NCBI GenBank assembly: GCA_021234155.1
Contig: JAJEKV010000047.1
Location: 11,160,201 to 11,224,200, forward strand
Length of the DNA: 64,000 nt
Direction: 5' to 3'
Source of the DNA: Isoetes taiwanensis
Taxonomy: Eukaryota; Streptophyta; Lycopodiopsida; Isoetales; Isoetaceae
In this document: piece by piece, positions 1 to 10,995 of the stretch
How positions within the stretch are numbered: position 1 is the stretch's first letter
How the letters are laid out: each line of letters starts with the position of its first letter
The notes under the pieces: generated by a model
The model's database searches: none
Told to the model about the DNA's origin: nothing
The model's input: only the letters and a program-made list of their open reading frames with translations
Translations under genes and position numbers: made by a program

Positions 1-2290
1 GTAGCATTAATCTCAGTTGCAGGGTTGTATGAAAAAATATTTATAGATCTAAGATTCCCTTTAGAGCAAGAGAAGATGGTGAGCAATATTGGGGTGAAAC
101 AGATCTACCATGTGTCATCGACACTCTTTGATCCCTTTATTGACGAGCTTGAGACATGGATGGTAAAAGGAGACGTGGGAATGAAGATCGTGATAGTATA
201 TTATGAGGCTCTTGCTCTATGCTGATGTTGTAATACTTGTTCCAAAACGAAGAAACGCTTACAACGTTTGCTACGTATACTTGAGGAAGTTTGCAAGGAC
301 ATTGGTATAAAAGTGAATAAATGCAAAATTAAAGTGGTGATCATTGCCTCTGAGACATGATGTTAATGGAGTTCAATGGAAAAATTCAAGATCAAACAAT
401 ATAAATATCTAAGGGTTGTATTCCCTAATGATTATAGATGGTCTATGTGGTAGAGAAGCGGAAATTTGGAGGGATGCGTGCTTTGTATTATACTCTTAGC
501 CTATGGCGACAAAGGAACATTTGGTGCTGGCCCCTTGGGAGGCTTATGTTCCAAACACTGTTCTCGGGGTTCAAGAGTTCCCAATATAGTGCCTGACTGA
601 TCGCAACAAGGCATGAGAGAGAGAGAGACAACCATAAAGTACAACATATATTTTCGTCTTCATCAATTCATTTTCTTTGTTCCTTTTCTTCAATTCGAAC
701 TTATCAGCTTGCAATCTATGGCTAAGCATTGGAACTTGGCTATGGCCTGTAACACTGTGCTCCTTGCCTGCTGCATACTATATTACCTTATATAACTTCA
801 GGTGTTTTCTGTTACTGCGTTCAACATTTCGAACTGCTTGCAGAGTTTAGCTTGCAGAATCCTGGTAATCTAGTAATCTTGCGGATAGAAAACTTATGAA
901 TTGCTTGGGACTAGATAGTCAGTACATCTTTTTTTATGTATACTGCCATGGCAGAGAAGGCAATTTATTTGTATTTCCTATTGCTGTATGGAAAGATAAG
1001 AGATCAAGCCTATAGTTTATCACTTGTTACAGGCCTAGCAACATGTGGCCATGTCTAGGCTCTGATCATGATCTGTCTCTTGCAGGTTAGAGCTTATATA
1101 GTAGTGGCATGGATTATTCTATTCTGTTAGTTCAGAATATAAGAAGGTCTGCTGAAATGCAGGGTCCTTATGTTAATAATGCCACTGCCTTACTTAGGAC
1201 CACCCCTATGCCGTATCAAAAACTATCCTGCCAACAACTTGGTGGTTTGCTCAGAACTACCAAACTTCATTCTAAGCTAATACTTATGTCGTCTTTGAGA
1301 CATAGCCTTTGAGCAAATATAGGAGCAGAAAATGAGGACACAAATCTATGTTGAACTTGCATAGAACACGCATTTGCATTGGCTCTAATTTCCTTTGATC
1401 CATGCTAACTCTCTTTGTGATAGAAAATCCATTCAATCAGTTTGTCATTCTTTTATTATTCAGCAATCATTCTTTTATTATTATATTTGTTTTCAATCCC
1501 TCTCTTCAATCAATTCCTATTAAGTTCTTTTATGATCTAGGAGATATAGAACCAACATGATTTGCTTGTCATCACTGAGTGCCCTTTTTTGATAGGTGAG
1601 TGCACATGGATTCTCAAGCTCTGAAGGATTCTACTACATATGTTATTATGTCTTATATAATGACACTAGAAGCTTATAACTTCTTAAATTGTTGTCTTCC
1701 AACTCTTGATGATTGTTAATTAGTGATTTTATCTATTACGTTCAGACATCAATATGTATATTACATTTTTCTGTTCTAAGTGTTCTATGGTGATCTCTAT
1801 GCAAAGTGAACTTCAAAACCGTTTTAAATTTTAAAAAGTTCAAAAGTTGAATGTTCTCGTTCCCATCCGTTCCCGTTCTGTATTTTGGGTCCAAGTTCCC
1901 GTTGCCGTTCTGGGTACCTATGGTTCAAAGTAGTGGTGCAGACAGTTGTGTTGTACGGCTGTCTAGCTTGGTGATCAGGTTTGGCAAGGATACAATTGGG
2001 AGAAATTGAACAGGCACAGAAGAGATTTCTTTTAGAGGGGTTTGGTTTAAAAGTACAAACACCTTATGAGATGTTCTTAGCAGAGACAAGATTATACCCA
2101 TTGGAGCTAAAAGCCTCGTTTCAAATACTTATCTACTACTAAAGGGTACAAAGCATGGATGATGGAAGGATCTTATATTATAATGCTATATCGTATTGAA
2201 TGGATCAAGCCCTAATTTAAATGGCTGAGATCATCTGATTGAAAATGAAGGCCGAGATTTATCGCACGACTTTCTACTACCGTGATTAGT
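1..2290 (+). mobile_element. L1-like LINE ORF2 remnant, interrupted
   Basis: This is a decayed non-LTR retrotransposon reverse transcriptase. Bases about 90-440 read, with frameshifts, as the RT palm: a TLFDPFIDELETW block, then a YADVVILV block in place of the usual YADD-type active site, then a thumb-like GIKVNKCKIK stretch. After an interruption at 507-1916 the same frame resumes with VVLYGCLAW and EIEQAQKRFLLEGFG, the usual post-palm sequence of LINE RTs. An in-frame TGA follows LAW. The catalytic YADD appears as YADV, so the copy is dead. The 3' end fades before the purine tract. No poly-A or target duplication is visible. Assignment as a LINE rests on motif order; the clade is inferred. 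Confidence 0.8.
507..1916. mobile_element. 1.4-kb insertion flanked by 7-bp duplication CCTATGG
   Basis: CCTATGG occurs at 500-506 and again at 1917-1923. Removing 507-1923 restores one continuous LINE reading frame across the junction (YYTLSLW then FKVVVQTVV), which strongly supports a transposition event. The insert carries no recognisable protein. Its right end is rich in GTTCCCGTTC-type words, and its left end begins CGACAAAGGAAC. I see no convincing terminal inverted repeat, so the superfamily is undetermined. A 7-8 bp duplication would suit hAT, and a 7-bp duplication without inverted repeats could also be a retroposon. Confidence 0.7.
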
Positions 2291-2294
2291 CATG

Positions 2295-4060
2295 ATTTGT
2301 TTTCTTAAGAAGAAGGGAAAAGGAAAGGGGAGGCAAGGCACGGATAAAAGGGAAAAGGGAAGGGAAAAAGGGCATGGGAAAAAGAGGAAAAGGAAAAAGG
2401 CAAAGAAAGTGAAAAAAGAAAGGGAAAAATGACGTGGAAAAAATGAAAACAAGAATAGAAATAGAGAGGGATAAAGGAAAGGAAAAAGAGAAGGGTGGGA
2501 AAGGAAGAAAAAGATAAGGGAAAAGGGTGGGAAAAAGGGGACGAACAAAGCATATGGGAAAAGGGGAAGGGAAAGGAAAAAAGAAAAAGGGAGATTGAAT
2601 GGAGAAAAGGGAACCTGGAAAAAAGGCACGAGGAGAAGGGAAAAAGGGAAGTGGGGAAGGGCATGGGAAAAAAGGAAAGAGGAAAATGGTGAAGAAAAGA
2701 GGAAAACGGAAGCGAAAAGATAGTATCGAAAAAAGGAAGGGAAAGGTTAGAGAGAAAAGGTAAAGAAAGAGGAGAGGGGAAGGGGAAAATGGCATGGAAA
2801 AAGGGAAAGGGATAGGGGAAAGGAAAAAGAGACGGGAAAAAGGAAGATACAAAGGCATCGAGAAAAGGGAAATAGGGAAAGGGTGAGAAAAAGGTGGGGA
2901 AGAAGCTGAACAGGAAAAGGGTGGAACAAAGTGCATGGGAAAAGGGAAAGGAAAAAAAAAGGGAGATGGAAATGGGAAAAGGGAACCTAGAAAAAGGGCA
3001 CAAAAAAAGGGCAAAAGGGAAGGCGGAAAGGGCATGCAAAAAAAGAGAAAAGGGAAAGGGTGAAGAAAGAGAAAAAGGGAAGCAAAATAGGGCATCGAAA
3101 AAAGAAAGGGAAAAGGTTAGAGAGAAAAGGTGAGGAAAGAGAAGGAAAGGGGAAAATTACATAGAAAAAGGGACAGAGAAAGGGGAAAAGAAAAAGAGAG
3201 GGGAAAGGAAGATAAAAAGGCACCGAGAAAAAAGAAAGAGGGAAAGGGTGGGAAAAGGGAGGGGGAAAAGGGTGGAGAGCAAGGAATGGAAAAAGAGGAA
3301 GAGAGGAAGGGGAAAAGGGGACGAGAAAAAAGGGAAGAGGGAAAGGATGAGGAAAGGGAAAAAGAGCATGGGAAAAAAAAAAAAAAAAAAAAAAAAAGAG
3401 AGAAAAAAGGGGAAGAGGAAGAGGGAAAAGGTGGAGGATGAAAAAAAGGAAAAGGGGCACATACAAAAAAGTGGAGAAATGCGAATGAAAAGAGCCTTAA
3501 GAAAAGGGAAAGAGAAAGCGAAAATGAAAAGGAAGGAGGAAAGGAAAGGAGAGAAAAAGGGCACGGAGAAAACCGAAAGGGTGGGAAAGGGAAGGGAAAG
3601 GAAAAAAGAAAAGGGAAGCGAAAAAGGGGGAAAAAAGGCGCCAGGAAAAGGGGAGAGGGAAGTGGAAAAAGAGAAGGGAAAATGAGCACAAGATAAAGAG
3701 GAAGAGGGTGGGAAAGGAAGAAAAGGGCCACATGAAAAGGTGAGGAAAAGAGAAGAAAAAAAGGCATGGGAAAAGAAAAAAAAAGGAAAAGAAAAGGGAA
3801 AAATGGGAAGGGCGGGAAAACGATGAAGAGGGAAGAGAAAATGCCTATTAGAGAAACGGAAAGGGAAAGGGAAAGGGAAAGGGAAAAAGGGGAAGGGGAT
3901 GGTGAAGGGGGCTAAAAAAAGGGGGGGAAGGGGGGCGAGAAAGGGAAAAAAATAACGTGCAGGAAAAATAAGAACAAAGGGAAAAGAAAAGTGTGTAGGA
4001 TAATGAGGAAAAGGGGAAACATAGAATAGAGAAAAAAGCAAAGGGAAGGGTATTAAATGC
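2295..4060. repeat. A/G-only satellite with higher-order repeat structure
   Basis: About 1.77 kb in which the plus strand is almost exclusively A and G, built from variants of GGGAAAAGGG, GGGTGGGAAA and GGGCATGGGAAAAAG. Blocks recur at about 385-bp spacing: the stretch from 2546 (CATATGGGAAAAGG to GGGAACCTGG) matches the stretch from about 2935 (CATGGGAAAAGG to GGGAACCTAG). A run of about 26 A lies near 3370-3395. The long overlapping open frames on either strand encode only Phe/Pro/Ser/Leu or Lys/Glu/Gly/Arg and result from the base composition, so I do not call genes here. Confidence 0.92.
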
Positions 4061-4169
4061 ACAAAAACCTTTTACAGCTCAGCAGCACTGGGCTTGGTTT
4101 CTATTATATTGATTTATGAAAAGAGGACTGGGCTGAATAGGTTTTCATCCACATAGGTTCCCAACTTAT

Positions 4170-4186
4170 GCCCAGCAACGCTGGGC
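4170..4186. repeat. GCCCAGC-aac-GCTGGGC hairpin
   Basis: Perfect 7-bp arms with a 3-base loop. The minus-strand context (GTGCCC(A)GCG..GC(T)GGGCAT) resembles the palindrome at 44629-44645. Short GC-rich palindromes of this type occur near termini of some plant transposons, including Helitrons; that assignment is tentative. Confidence 0.5.
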
Positions 4187-4189
4187 ACC

Positions 4190-5204
4190 ATTACTCGTAT
4201 CTATACAAAGCTTTGCAAGAATCTCAAAACACAAAGCCATGCTAGATGGTATAGTCATCTTGTAGAATGGGCTACATTTTGGGGTATTGGCCTTAAACAT
4301 CATTCAGACAAGAATGTGGGATTGCGTGCTTTTGTGACTGAATAGGCTTTAACAGAAATCGTAGCTAATTGATAATCTTGGTGTAAAGAAAAACTGATAT
4401 AGACGTGAGGTTATTGCTACGGTAGTTAATAAAGAGCAGGCCTATCTAAAGTTGGAGCTTAGTAAAAAAAAAAGGTAGCTCATTGCCATTGTTTGGGAAA
4501 ATGAAAAGAGCAAGACTAAGGCTTAATTCTTATTGTTTGGGAAAATGAAAAGAGCAAGAGCAAAGGATTCCAAGAAAATTGTGTTTTTGGCCATGTTGTG
4601 TACAAGTGGAGGACGAGGATCACACGTTAGCATGTCCACATAAGGAATGCAGATGGCATATTCCCTTATAAGTGGGGTGTGACAAAACCTTGTCCCATAC
4701 AATAGGTTTCGTTTTGTCAATCTAAGGAACACTATTCAATTATTTATTGCTCTATATATTCTTTAGGTGACACCAGCTTCCATACTATTAAGTGTCAATC
4801 GAGATAATCTAGACTTCATTTAGCATAAACCGTACATAAACCTGGACAATGTTAAATCTGTCGTATTTATATGGCATTAAGGTGCTTTTCGAGGAAGGCG
4901 ACAGCCGAGCGGATTCTTTAGTAAAGTCACCAATTCAAAAGCCCTCTCTACGGTTATAATAATTTAGACTTATTGCACGAATATTTGAGCCAAAATCCTT
5001 CATTCGTGGACTTAATTTTACAATTTTAAAAAATCAGCGAGCAGATGCTCATTTTCTGTAGGGAATAGAATTCTAAATTGTACTGAATATAATGACTCCA
5101 TTATATGGACCGCCTTATTATGACCAACAAGTAGCTATTTCACCGTAATGCATTCCACCTATGCAAAAGTCGGCATCCTAAGGCCCTACACCAAGGCGGC
5201 AACA
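4190..5204. other. Intergenic, no gene recognised
   Basis: Examined on both strands. It is AT-leaning, with a doubled phrase near 4487 and 4533 (attgtttgggaaaatgaaaagagcaaga). No coding frame, RNA gene or element terminus could be supported. The part nearest 5205 is expected to hold the 3'UTR of the CYSTM gene. Confidence 0.5.
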
Positions 5205-6120
5205 CTAAAAGCAGGCATCTAATAGACAGCAGCAACATAAAGCAGCCAAACTGCAAAACAGAACAATCAGAATACTTGTTAAAATCTTAAACCATATCAT
5301 TAATTGAGAAGGAAAGAGAATCAGACAATATTACAATACAATTATAAGCGGCTGTAAAAAGTCTGAAGGTAGTTCTCTAAATCGGAGAACCTCTAACAAC
5401 TAATATGTGCTATGATGACAGAAATAGTTCCTGTGATGTAGGGTAGGACAGAAAAAGTCTAACGAAATCACAGAATTTTAAGTGTGATCAATTCTGTGGC
5501 TAAACATAGTTAGAACCTACAATTGACAGATTCTACAACTGAAAAACAAAAGTTGTAAAACTGCATGGTTGTTAATAAAGCCCTAAAGTGATTAAGCTTA
5601 ATATTTTTCTTCCATTGAATTACTGACTTCTGTGGACCTAAGATCTCAATGGCGCCCTTGTCCAAAGCTTTAAATAATACTTCATGACCAAGTTTTGAAA
5701 AGTAAAGCATAAAACGAACCCTAATTAATCTAAATGGAGACAGAGGGCATAATGGAGCGTACCATCCTTCCATAAAACCAACATCACGTTGAGGCTGCTG
5801 ATTTTGTTGATACATCTGCTGCTGGCCAGGGGCATAACCCTGCTGGGGATAACCTTGAGGAGGATAACCCTGTTGGGGATAACCCTGGGGAGGATATCCC
5901 TGAGGGTAACCTTGAGGGGGATAACCCTGAGGGTAACCTTCTGGAGGATAACCTAGGTAGAATCAAAAGGAAAATTTAACAGATAGATCCAAACCCAAAA
6001 ATTTAACAACCGATCAAATGGGATACCGAAAAAGGATGTGAAGAATTTGTGCATACCTTGAGGATAGCCCTGGGCAGGAGGAGCGCCGACTGGAGGCTTA
6101 TGATCGTTGTAGTAACTCAT
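5205..6120 (-). CDS. CYSTM-family cysteine-rich transmembrane protein, 3 exons
   Basis: A complete 99-residue protein assembled from three exons: 6057-6120 (64 nt), 5763-5952 (190 nt) and 5205-5250 (46 nt). Junctions are CAAG|GTATGC, CTACCTAG|GT, GGATG|GTACGC and TTTTGCAG|TT, and the phases agree throughout. The product starts MSYYNDHKPPVGAPPAQGYP, continues as a run of GYPPQGYPQ-type repeats (about residues 18-66), then MYQQNQQPQ, then GFMEG and the C-terminal signature CLAALCCCCLLDACF. That ending is diagnostic of the CYSTM domain, a short palmitoylation-prone, membrane-associated Cys-rich helix known across plants and fungi and linked by family knowledge to stress tolerance at the plasma membrane. 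Reading through the second intron without splicing gives a longer, cysteine-poor tail, which I reject. All features look intact, so a functional gene is likely. Confidence 0.95.
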
Positions 6121-6251
6121 GTTTTAAAGATTGACGGAAGGATTTGCGCGGCTATGGAGAAGAAGGAAGAACCTGAAGCTGCAGAAATACGGTGCCGAAG
6201 CTTAGGCGCTCTTTCTGCCGGCCTGCTAAATTTACTCCCGTCCAGCGAAAA

Positions 6252-6266
6252 AGGGATATATGTAAA
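6252..6266 (-). promoter_or_regulatory. Candidate TATA region of the CYSTM gene
   Basis: On the minus strand ACATATATCCC lies about 135-140 bases upstream of the CYSTM start codon, a reasonable distance for a TATA element plus a roughly 100-base 5'UTR. Position and composition are the only support. Confidence 0.3.
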
Positions 6267-7514
6267 CACGGTTTGCTCTAAATCTGCCCACCGTCCGATC
6301 GAAGCCGTCGTACGGCGCAGATCCAGTGGCCTTTTTCCTTGTCAACTTGACCTTATAATTTCCAATATTCTGGGCCTTTGTGCCCCTTGTGTATCTTCCC
6401 GGCTTAAGATATTCCTCACCCTGGTGTATTCCCTACCATTTCTTCTTGTCGCTTCTTTTGTCAGAGTTCTCTCCACATGTGAAACATGGATCTAAAATCT
6501 TTTACACCCATGTACTCTACTTGTCATGGTGCCTTTCAATGCAGTCATCTGCTCCCATACTCAGTGAACCAGCCAGGAAAATTGTAGGTGACTCGACGAA
6601 TCATAGGAAAATTGTAGGTGAATAGTTCAAAAAGACAATGACGGTTTCACTAGTTTATTCCTTTTTTCCTGCAAAAGCGTTCTTGGGTCTAAGCTCTGTC
6701 ATGATCAATACAATTCAATATCCAGGAGGAAGATGATGAGTGCATTAATCGCTCAAATAAGACCTTTCCTCGTCCTTGGTAACAACTGGTGTAGGTAATG
6801 GAACCTTGGATTTCACCCCGATTAGATTTGTGAACGAATGGATAGCCTGAAAGATGCTAGAAAGTATCCTCAATATCTTTTGCTAGTTGTCATACATGGA
6901 AAATCACGCTACAAGTTAGAACAAATTTCCCCATTTATTAGGTATTGAAAAGGAAGCAAGAATCTTTGTAGACATTATATTTTACGTTCATTCATTGAGA
7001 CCAAATCCATTGGGCCTGATTAACATAGTACAAGAATCCTATTTCGCCGTTGCTAAATGTTGCATTAAGTCTTGACGTTGCTAAATGTTTGACCCTAGTG
7101 CATCCATTCACTTCCTCGGATTTAGTGGGCATTTGCATGAATAAATATTCTATCATGGCACCTAGTATAGCATCTTGGTCGCACAAGCATCACAAGAAAT
7201 ATATTCTAATATTATCTAGGATTTCTCCCTAGATGTGGTTTTTCTATAACCCTTGATTAATGGCAGACTTGAGATAGAGTAAGCATAGTCTGGACTGGGA
7301 CCTTCCACATTCTTCTGATGTAGATGAAAAACTACTGAGATGCTGACATATGCATTTGAGCAAAAAACTTATCTATGCTCAACGATACAACAAAGTACTT
7401 TCTTTATGAGCTCGAGATATTTGAGAATAAACCGCCGTTTAGGGGAAATTCCTCGAATATTCCCTATTTCTTTATTTAGATTATTTTTGGTTTATTTGTC
7501 TATGGTGGCGCCGC
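6267..7514. other. Upstream/intergenic region, no gene recognised
   Basis: Contains the presumed promoter of the CYSTM gene. A short direct repeat, aggaaaattgtaggtga, occurs at about 6575 and 6604. Small frames at 6992-7186 (minus) and 7340-7531 (plus) show no family motif. Nothing else could be supported. Confidence 0.4.
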
Positions 7515-9504
7515 TTACAGCTCCGTCATAGCTCGAAAGGCGTCCGCGAGCGCGAAGCGAGCATCAATAGAACACCGGCCCGGCCGTGGCAGAAAGCGTA
7601 TATAGCTTCGGCGGCCCGTGAAGCGAGCATTCGGCCGACGCCCTAAGGCAAATATAGCACGTCTCTCACACCCGTGCATGTCAATCGTGATTGACCTGGG
7701 CCTGATTGTGCCCATGCGTTCACAGACAAGACGTAGTGCTATCTTCAGGGCATGTCGTTGGTGCCCCTCGTCGGCCTCTACACTGCAGAGCATGTAAAAC
7801 ACTAGGAACCCCACACCCCCGGCAATCGGTACAATCGCTCCGTACAGCGGAGACTTCCACAGATTTGTGCAAAAGGTTGAATCCATAGCCCAACTACCAC
7901 CGCCGCTCCACCTTACAGCAGCCTCCAACATCTTGTCATCTTGGATGACTAGGATCCATGGCCGGACCAACGGGTCTGCAGCATTAGGATTCCAGGGCTG
8001 GTGGAAAATCACCTTCCCGGAGGCTTTCCAATCGTCTATCCCATTCGCAAGGCTTTCCCAGGCCGTGCCCAGACTCCCGCCTACGAGGTGCAAGGTGGTG
8101 AAATTGAATGATAAAATATTTTTCGTGAAAAGGTCATTGAAACAACAGTTTGGACTAAAGGGTAACCATATCAAACCAAAAATAGAGCGAGAACTCAGAG
8201 TTAAATATTGTACCAGTAACTAAGCATTATGAGGAGTCTACGACAACATCACTGCTCCATGGAAAAACAATTTTCAAGGGATCTTACCGAGAATTCTCTG
8301 TCGGTACGCCAGTTGCCACACATCCTATATGACTCGTTCAATTGGGCTTACTGTCATACGTATTTGCGGTCCCCGTGCTCTTGCGAAGTCCCACGCAGCA
8401 CGGGTCATCCCAATACTTCTAAGCTCCTGTGCGGCAGCCCCAAGCAGTTCAGGATGCACGGGCATTGGCCAGTCCTCCGCATTTGTGAAAGGGTCATGGC
8501 CAGTGTGTTCTGTGCTCATGTATATTCGTGCACCACTCGATGTAGCACCATTTCCATCTACTTTCACTGTCTGCAGACGAAACAAGCATCCGCTATGGTG
8601 CGACCGTCTGATTTGCCTATCCCTCTGGGTCCCTCTCCTGCGCGGTTGCCTCCATCGGTGGCAGGTGTAGTCATCCACAACCTCACCCGTTGCAGCCCAG
8701 ACACGTTGGTGCGAATGGACCAAACGGACACGATAAGTGGTTTGAAGCTCAATCACCCTTTGCTCGAGGCGGTCCATGGTGGTCTCCTCAGAGTAATTGA
8801 AGTCGTTGTCTTTCATGGTGCGGCCACTTTTGCACGTGCACACTTCCATGCACGCCGTTATGTATTCCTGCGGGACGCCATGGCGCTGTAGACCGACTTC
8901 CCATTCCTCTGAAATCTTTTGAGACGTGGCAGTGGGGGACCGATGGATGCGTCCATTCAGGTGGGCCATGGCAACTAGCTGGCTCCAAAACTCCACGTAA
9001 GGGACTAACTTGTGAGGCGGTTATGCGCTGTACAACCAACCGCCGTCATCATCGTCAGCCTGCAAGCTTCGTCACAATATGCAGCCACCGGTGCATCGAG
9101 GCAAACATGGTTCTCGACGGGTGGCCTCCCTTTATCTGGGGGGACCGGGGTAAGCGGGGATCGGCAAAGACTTACTTCGAGCGGTGGGGAACATAGTGTT
9201 GCTTGTAGGCAATGACCTCATCAACCCATACGTAATCGTTGAGTGCATAACCACCCTGAGGAGCAACACGAAGCCATTGAACTGGGTCCGGGTAGAGACC
9301 GTCCAGTTCATGTACAAGTTCTTGGGGATCTTGGGTGGGAGTAACGTGTGAAGTGGTATGGCCAGACGGGTTCCTCCCATCGCCCACATTTTCCCCGGTT
9401 TCCTCCTCCCATTGTGTAGGTCGTCCGGTGTCATGAAGGTCATACTCACTATCATTTTCATCTGAAATTTGACTGACTGAGTCGTCGGTGTCGACCTCTA
9501 CCAT
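7515..9504 (-). pseudogene. MULE-type DDE transposase gene, decayed
   Basis: Read on the minus strand from 9504. An acidic N-terminal part (MVEVDTDDSVSQISDENDSE, about 110 residues) ends at a consensus donor AA|GTAAGT near 9175. A second coding block (8996 to about 8330) includes a Cys-containing segment (CMEVCTCKSGRTMK) and the stretch GHDPFTNAEDWPMPVHPELL. The third block (about 8110-7640) holds the catalytic region: WAMDSTFCTN with the first Asp, VFYMLCSVEADEGHQ, and SITIDMHGCE with the second Asp, in the arrangement of MULE/FAR1-like transposases. The blocks are in different frames and a stop (TAA) separates the presumed exons, so introns plus mutations are both possible. No SWIM zinc finger or terminal repeats were found. 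Family assignment is good; functionality is unlikely. Confidence 0.75.
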
Positions 9505-9669
9505 TGTCGTGCACTCTACTTGGAAGACAAATATAAACTATTGCGGCCGCGAACACGGTACTCAAGCGTCGTTGCGGCCTGGAATCTCTGCCGCGATCGC
9601 TGTTTCAATGAACCTGCAAGACAAAATGTGAATACATGTGTGCTCACTATTGACAAGCCTATGCAAAAG

Positions 9670-9690
9670 GAGATGAGAGAGAGAGAGAGC
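9670..9690. repeat. Short GA microsatellite
   Basis: gatgagagagagagagagc, just upstream of the MULE-like frame on its strand. Confidence 0.6.
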
Positions 9691-9859
9691 ACACCGGCTT
9701 CTAGCACTGCGTCGCTTCTTAGCACCTCCGCCTCCCAAAGCAAAACGCCCCAAAGAAAAAGAATGGGTAGGTAAGGCAAGGCTACCATAAAATAACCCTT
9801 TGGCTCATGAAGGATTCACCAGCGAATCTTTCTACGGCCAAGATGATGAGCGGCGCTGA

Positions 9860-10345
9860 GATAATATGCCCGGTTCGCCCAGCAAACCGAACCAACCATG
9901 CAGCCCGCTCACCGCGGTTCGGGCCCATGTTTTTGGCACCGCCCGCTGGGTTCACTTGGGCTTAACCCGCGATAATAAATGCACCGCCCGCGCATTTTCC
10001 ACCGCGGTTTGTCGGTCCCGCCATTATGAGGTTCGGCCGGGTTCGCCTAGCGTAACCCGTACGGTGCGACCCACGAATCAATGCTTTCAGCCCGACCGCC
10101 AGACGTCTTGCCCGTGCTAGGCCGTTCGCTTCGGGCGAACCCGATAGGCAAGAATCAATGCTCGGCCATCCGCCAAACCTCGTCCGAAGTAACGGGTTTG
10201 GGGTTCGCAGGCGAACCCGTGCTAATGCTTGACCGCATCCAGCCCGTGACGGCCCCCGTCATTTTTTTGGTTCGCTGAAGCGAATCCGGCCGAGTTTACT
10301 GAAGGCGAATTCTGGGTTAAAGGCCCGAACCCGGTTAGCGGCTTC
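9860..10345. repeat. GC-rich tract with repeated TTCGC..GCGAA hairpins
   Basis: A CpG-rich island with recurrent GGTTCGGGC / GAACCCG words. At least three short inverted repeats share the same arms: GTTCGCTTCGGGCGAAC near 10127, GTTCGCAGGCGAAC near 10204 and GTTCGCTGAAGCGAAT near 10271. No protein homology was seen in any frame. Confidence 0.6.
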
Positions 10346-10644
10346 GAGTTAGTTTGAGTCGATCGAAGCAAGGCGATTTAGGGTTCGGCGCCCTAGGGCT
10401 GTTTCTTTAGTTTCATATCTTATCCAGCTTCTTGATTTCGTTTTTGTGATTAGGTTGCGAAGGATGCTGTCCTCAGAGCAAGAGCGTTTGCAAGAGCAAG
10501 AGTGTTTGCAGCCAAGAGCAAGAGGCTGGCCCGGATCCCACGATTTCGTGGCCGGCGGATCCCCCCGTTCAAGTTTCGTGACCAGCTGATCCATAGAATC
10601 TGATCTGCGGTGTGTTTAATTCCATAGAATCTGATCCTACAGAA

Positions 10645-10921
10645 TTAGAAGAAGAATCCATTTTTTAATGCGGACTCTTTATTTGATGCAGAAAGATTAG
10701 GAGACTCTGTTTTGGGTCCAGAAGAAAGATCAAGGTTTTTATCTTCGTCGTGGATGCTTCCAGCCAAAGAAGTATAATCTATTCTTAAAATTTCAAGAGC
10801 AGGCAACAGAGCAAGCTCTAATCCGACAGCCATGGCATCTTTCCAGGGTTTAAGATCATCTCTGATAAGCCATGTTCCTAAATCGTCCACCGGAATAGAA
10901 TCTTCAATTTCTGAAACCCTG
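10645..10921 (-). pseudogene. Orphan exon of an unidentified gene
   Basis: After an acceptor-like AATTCAG| at about 10922 the minus strand reads about 90 codons without a stop: VSEIEDSIPVDDLGTWLIRD, then DLKPWKDAMAVGLELALLPA, then LEILRIDYTSLAG, and it ends KNGFFF before TAA. The composition (acidic start, a balanced amphipathic middle, a Ser/Lys-rich tail) and the splice-like edge look like a genuine coding exon. I do not recognise the protein. No companion exon could be joined in phase on either side; the nearest upstream sequence is a foldback. It may be the last exon of a gene or an exon captured by a transposon. Confidence 0.4.
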
Positions 10922-10995
10922 AATTAGCACAATGCTTGCAAAAATTTGTTCCAAAAACAAGTCCGGAATTTTCCCTAACCGCCGGTTTAAGTTTG

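Noticed and set aside
2231-4062. Long overlapping open frames on both strands
   Set aside because: They exist only because the tract lacks pyrimidines on one strand. The products are low-complexity Phe/Pro/Leu/Ser or Lys/Glu/Gly/Arg with no domain.
5510-5815. 101-codon frame starting MYQQNQQPQ
   Set aside because: It is exon 2 of the CYSTM gene read through into its intron. A consensus donor and a matching 46-nt exon restore the family C-terminus.
7340-7531. Possible organelle-derived insert
   Set aside because: The frame looks vaguely organellar in composition but no chloroplast or mitochondrial gene could be recognised.
8229-8891. 220-codon plus-strand frame
   Set aside because: Antisense shadow of the MULE-like transposase block on the minus strand.
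9132-9461. Second frame overlapping the MULE N-terminus
   Set aside because: It is an out-of-frame shadow of the acidic N-terminal exon, which has the better composition and a consensus donor at its end.
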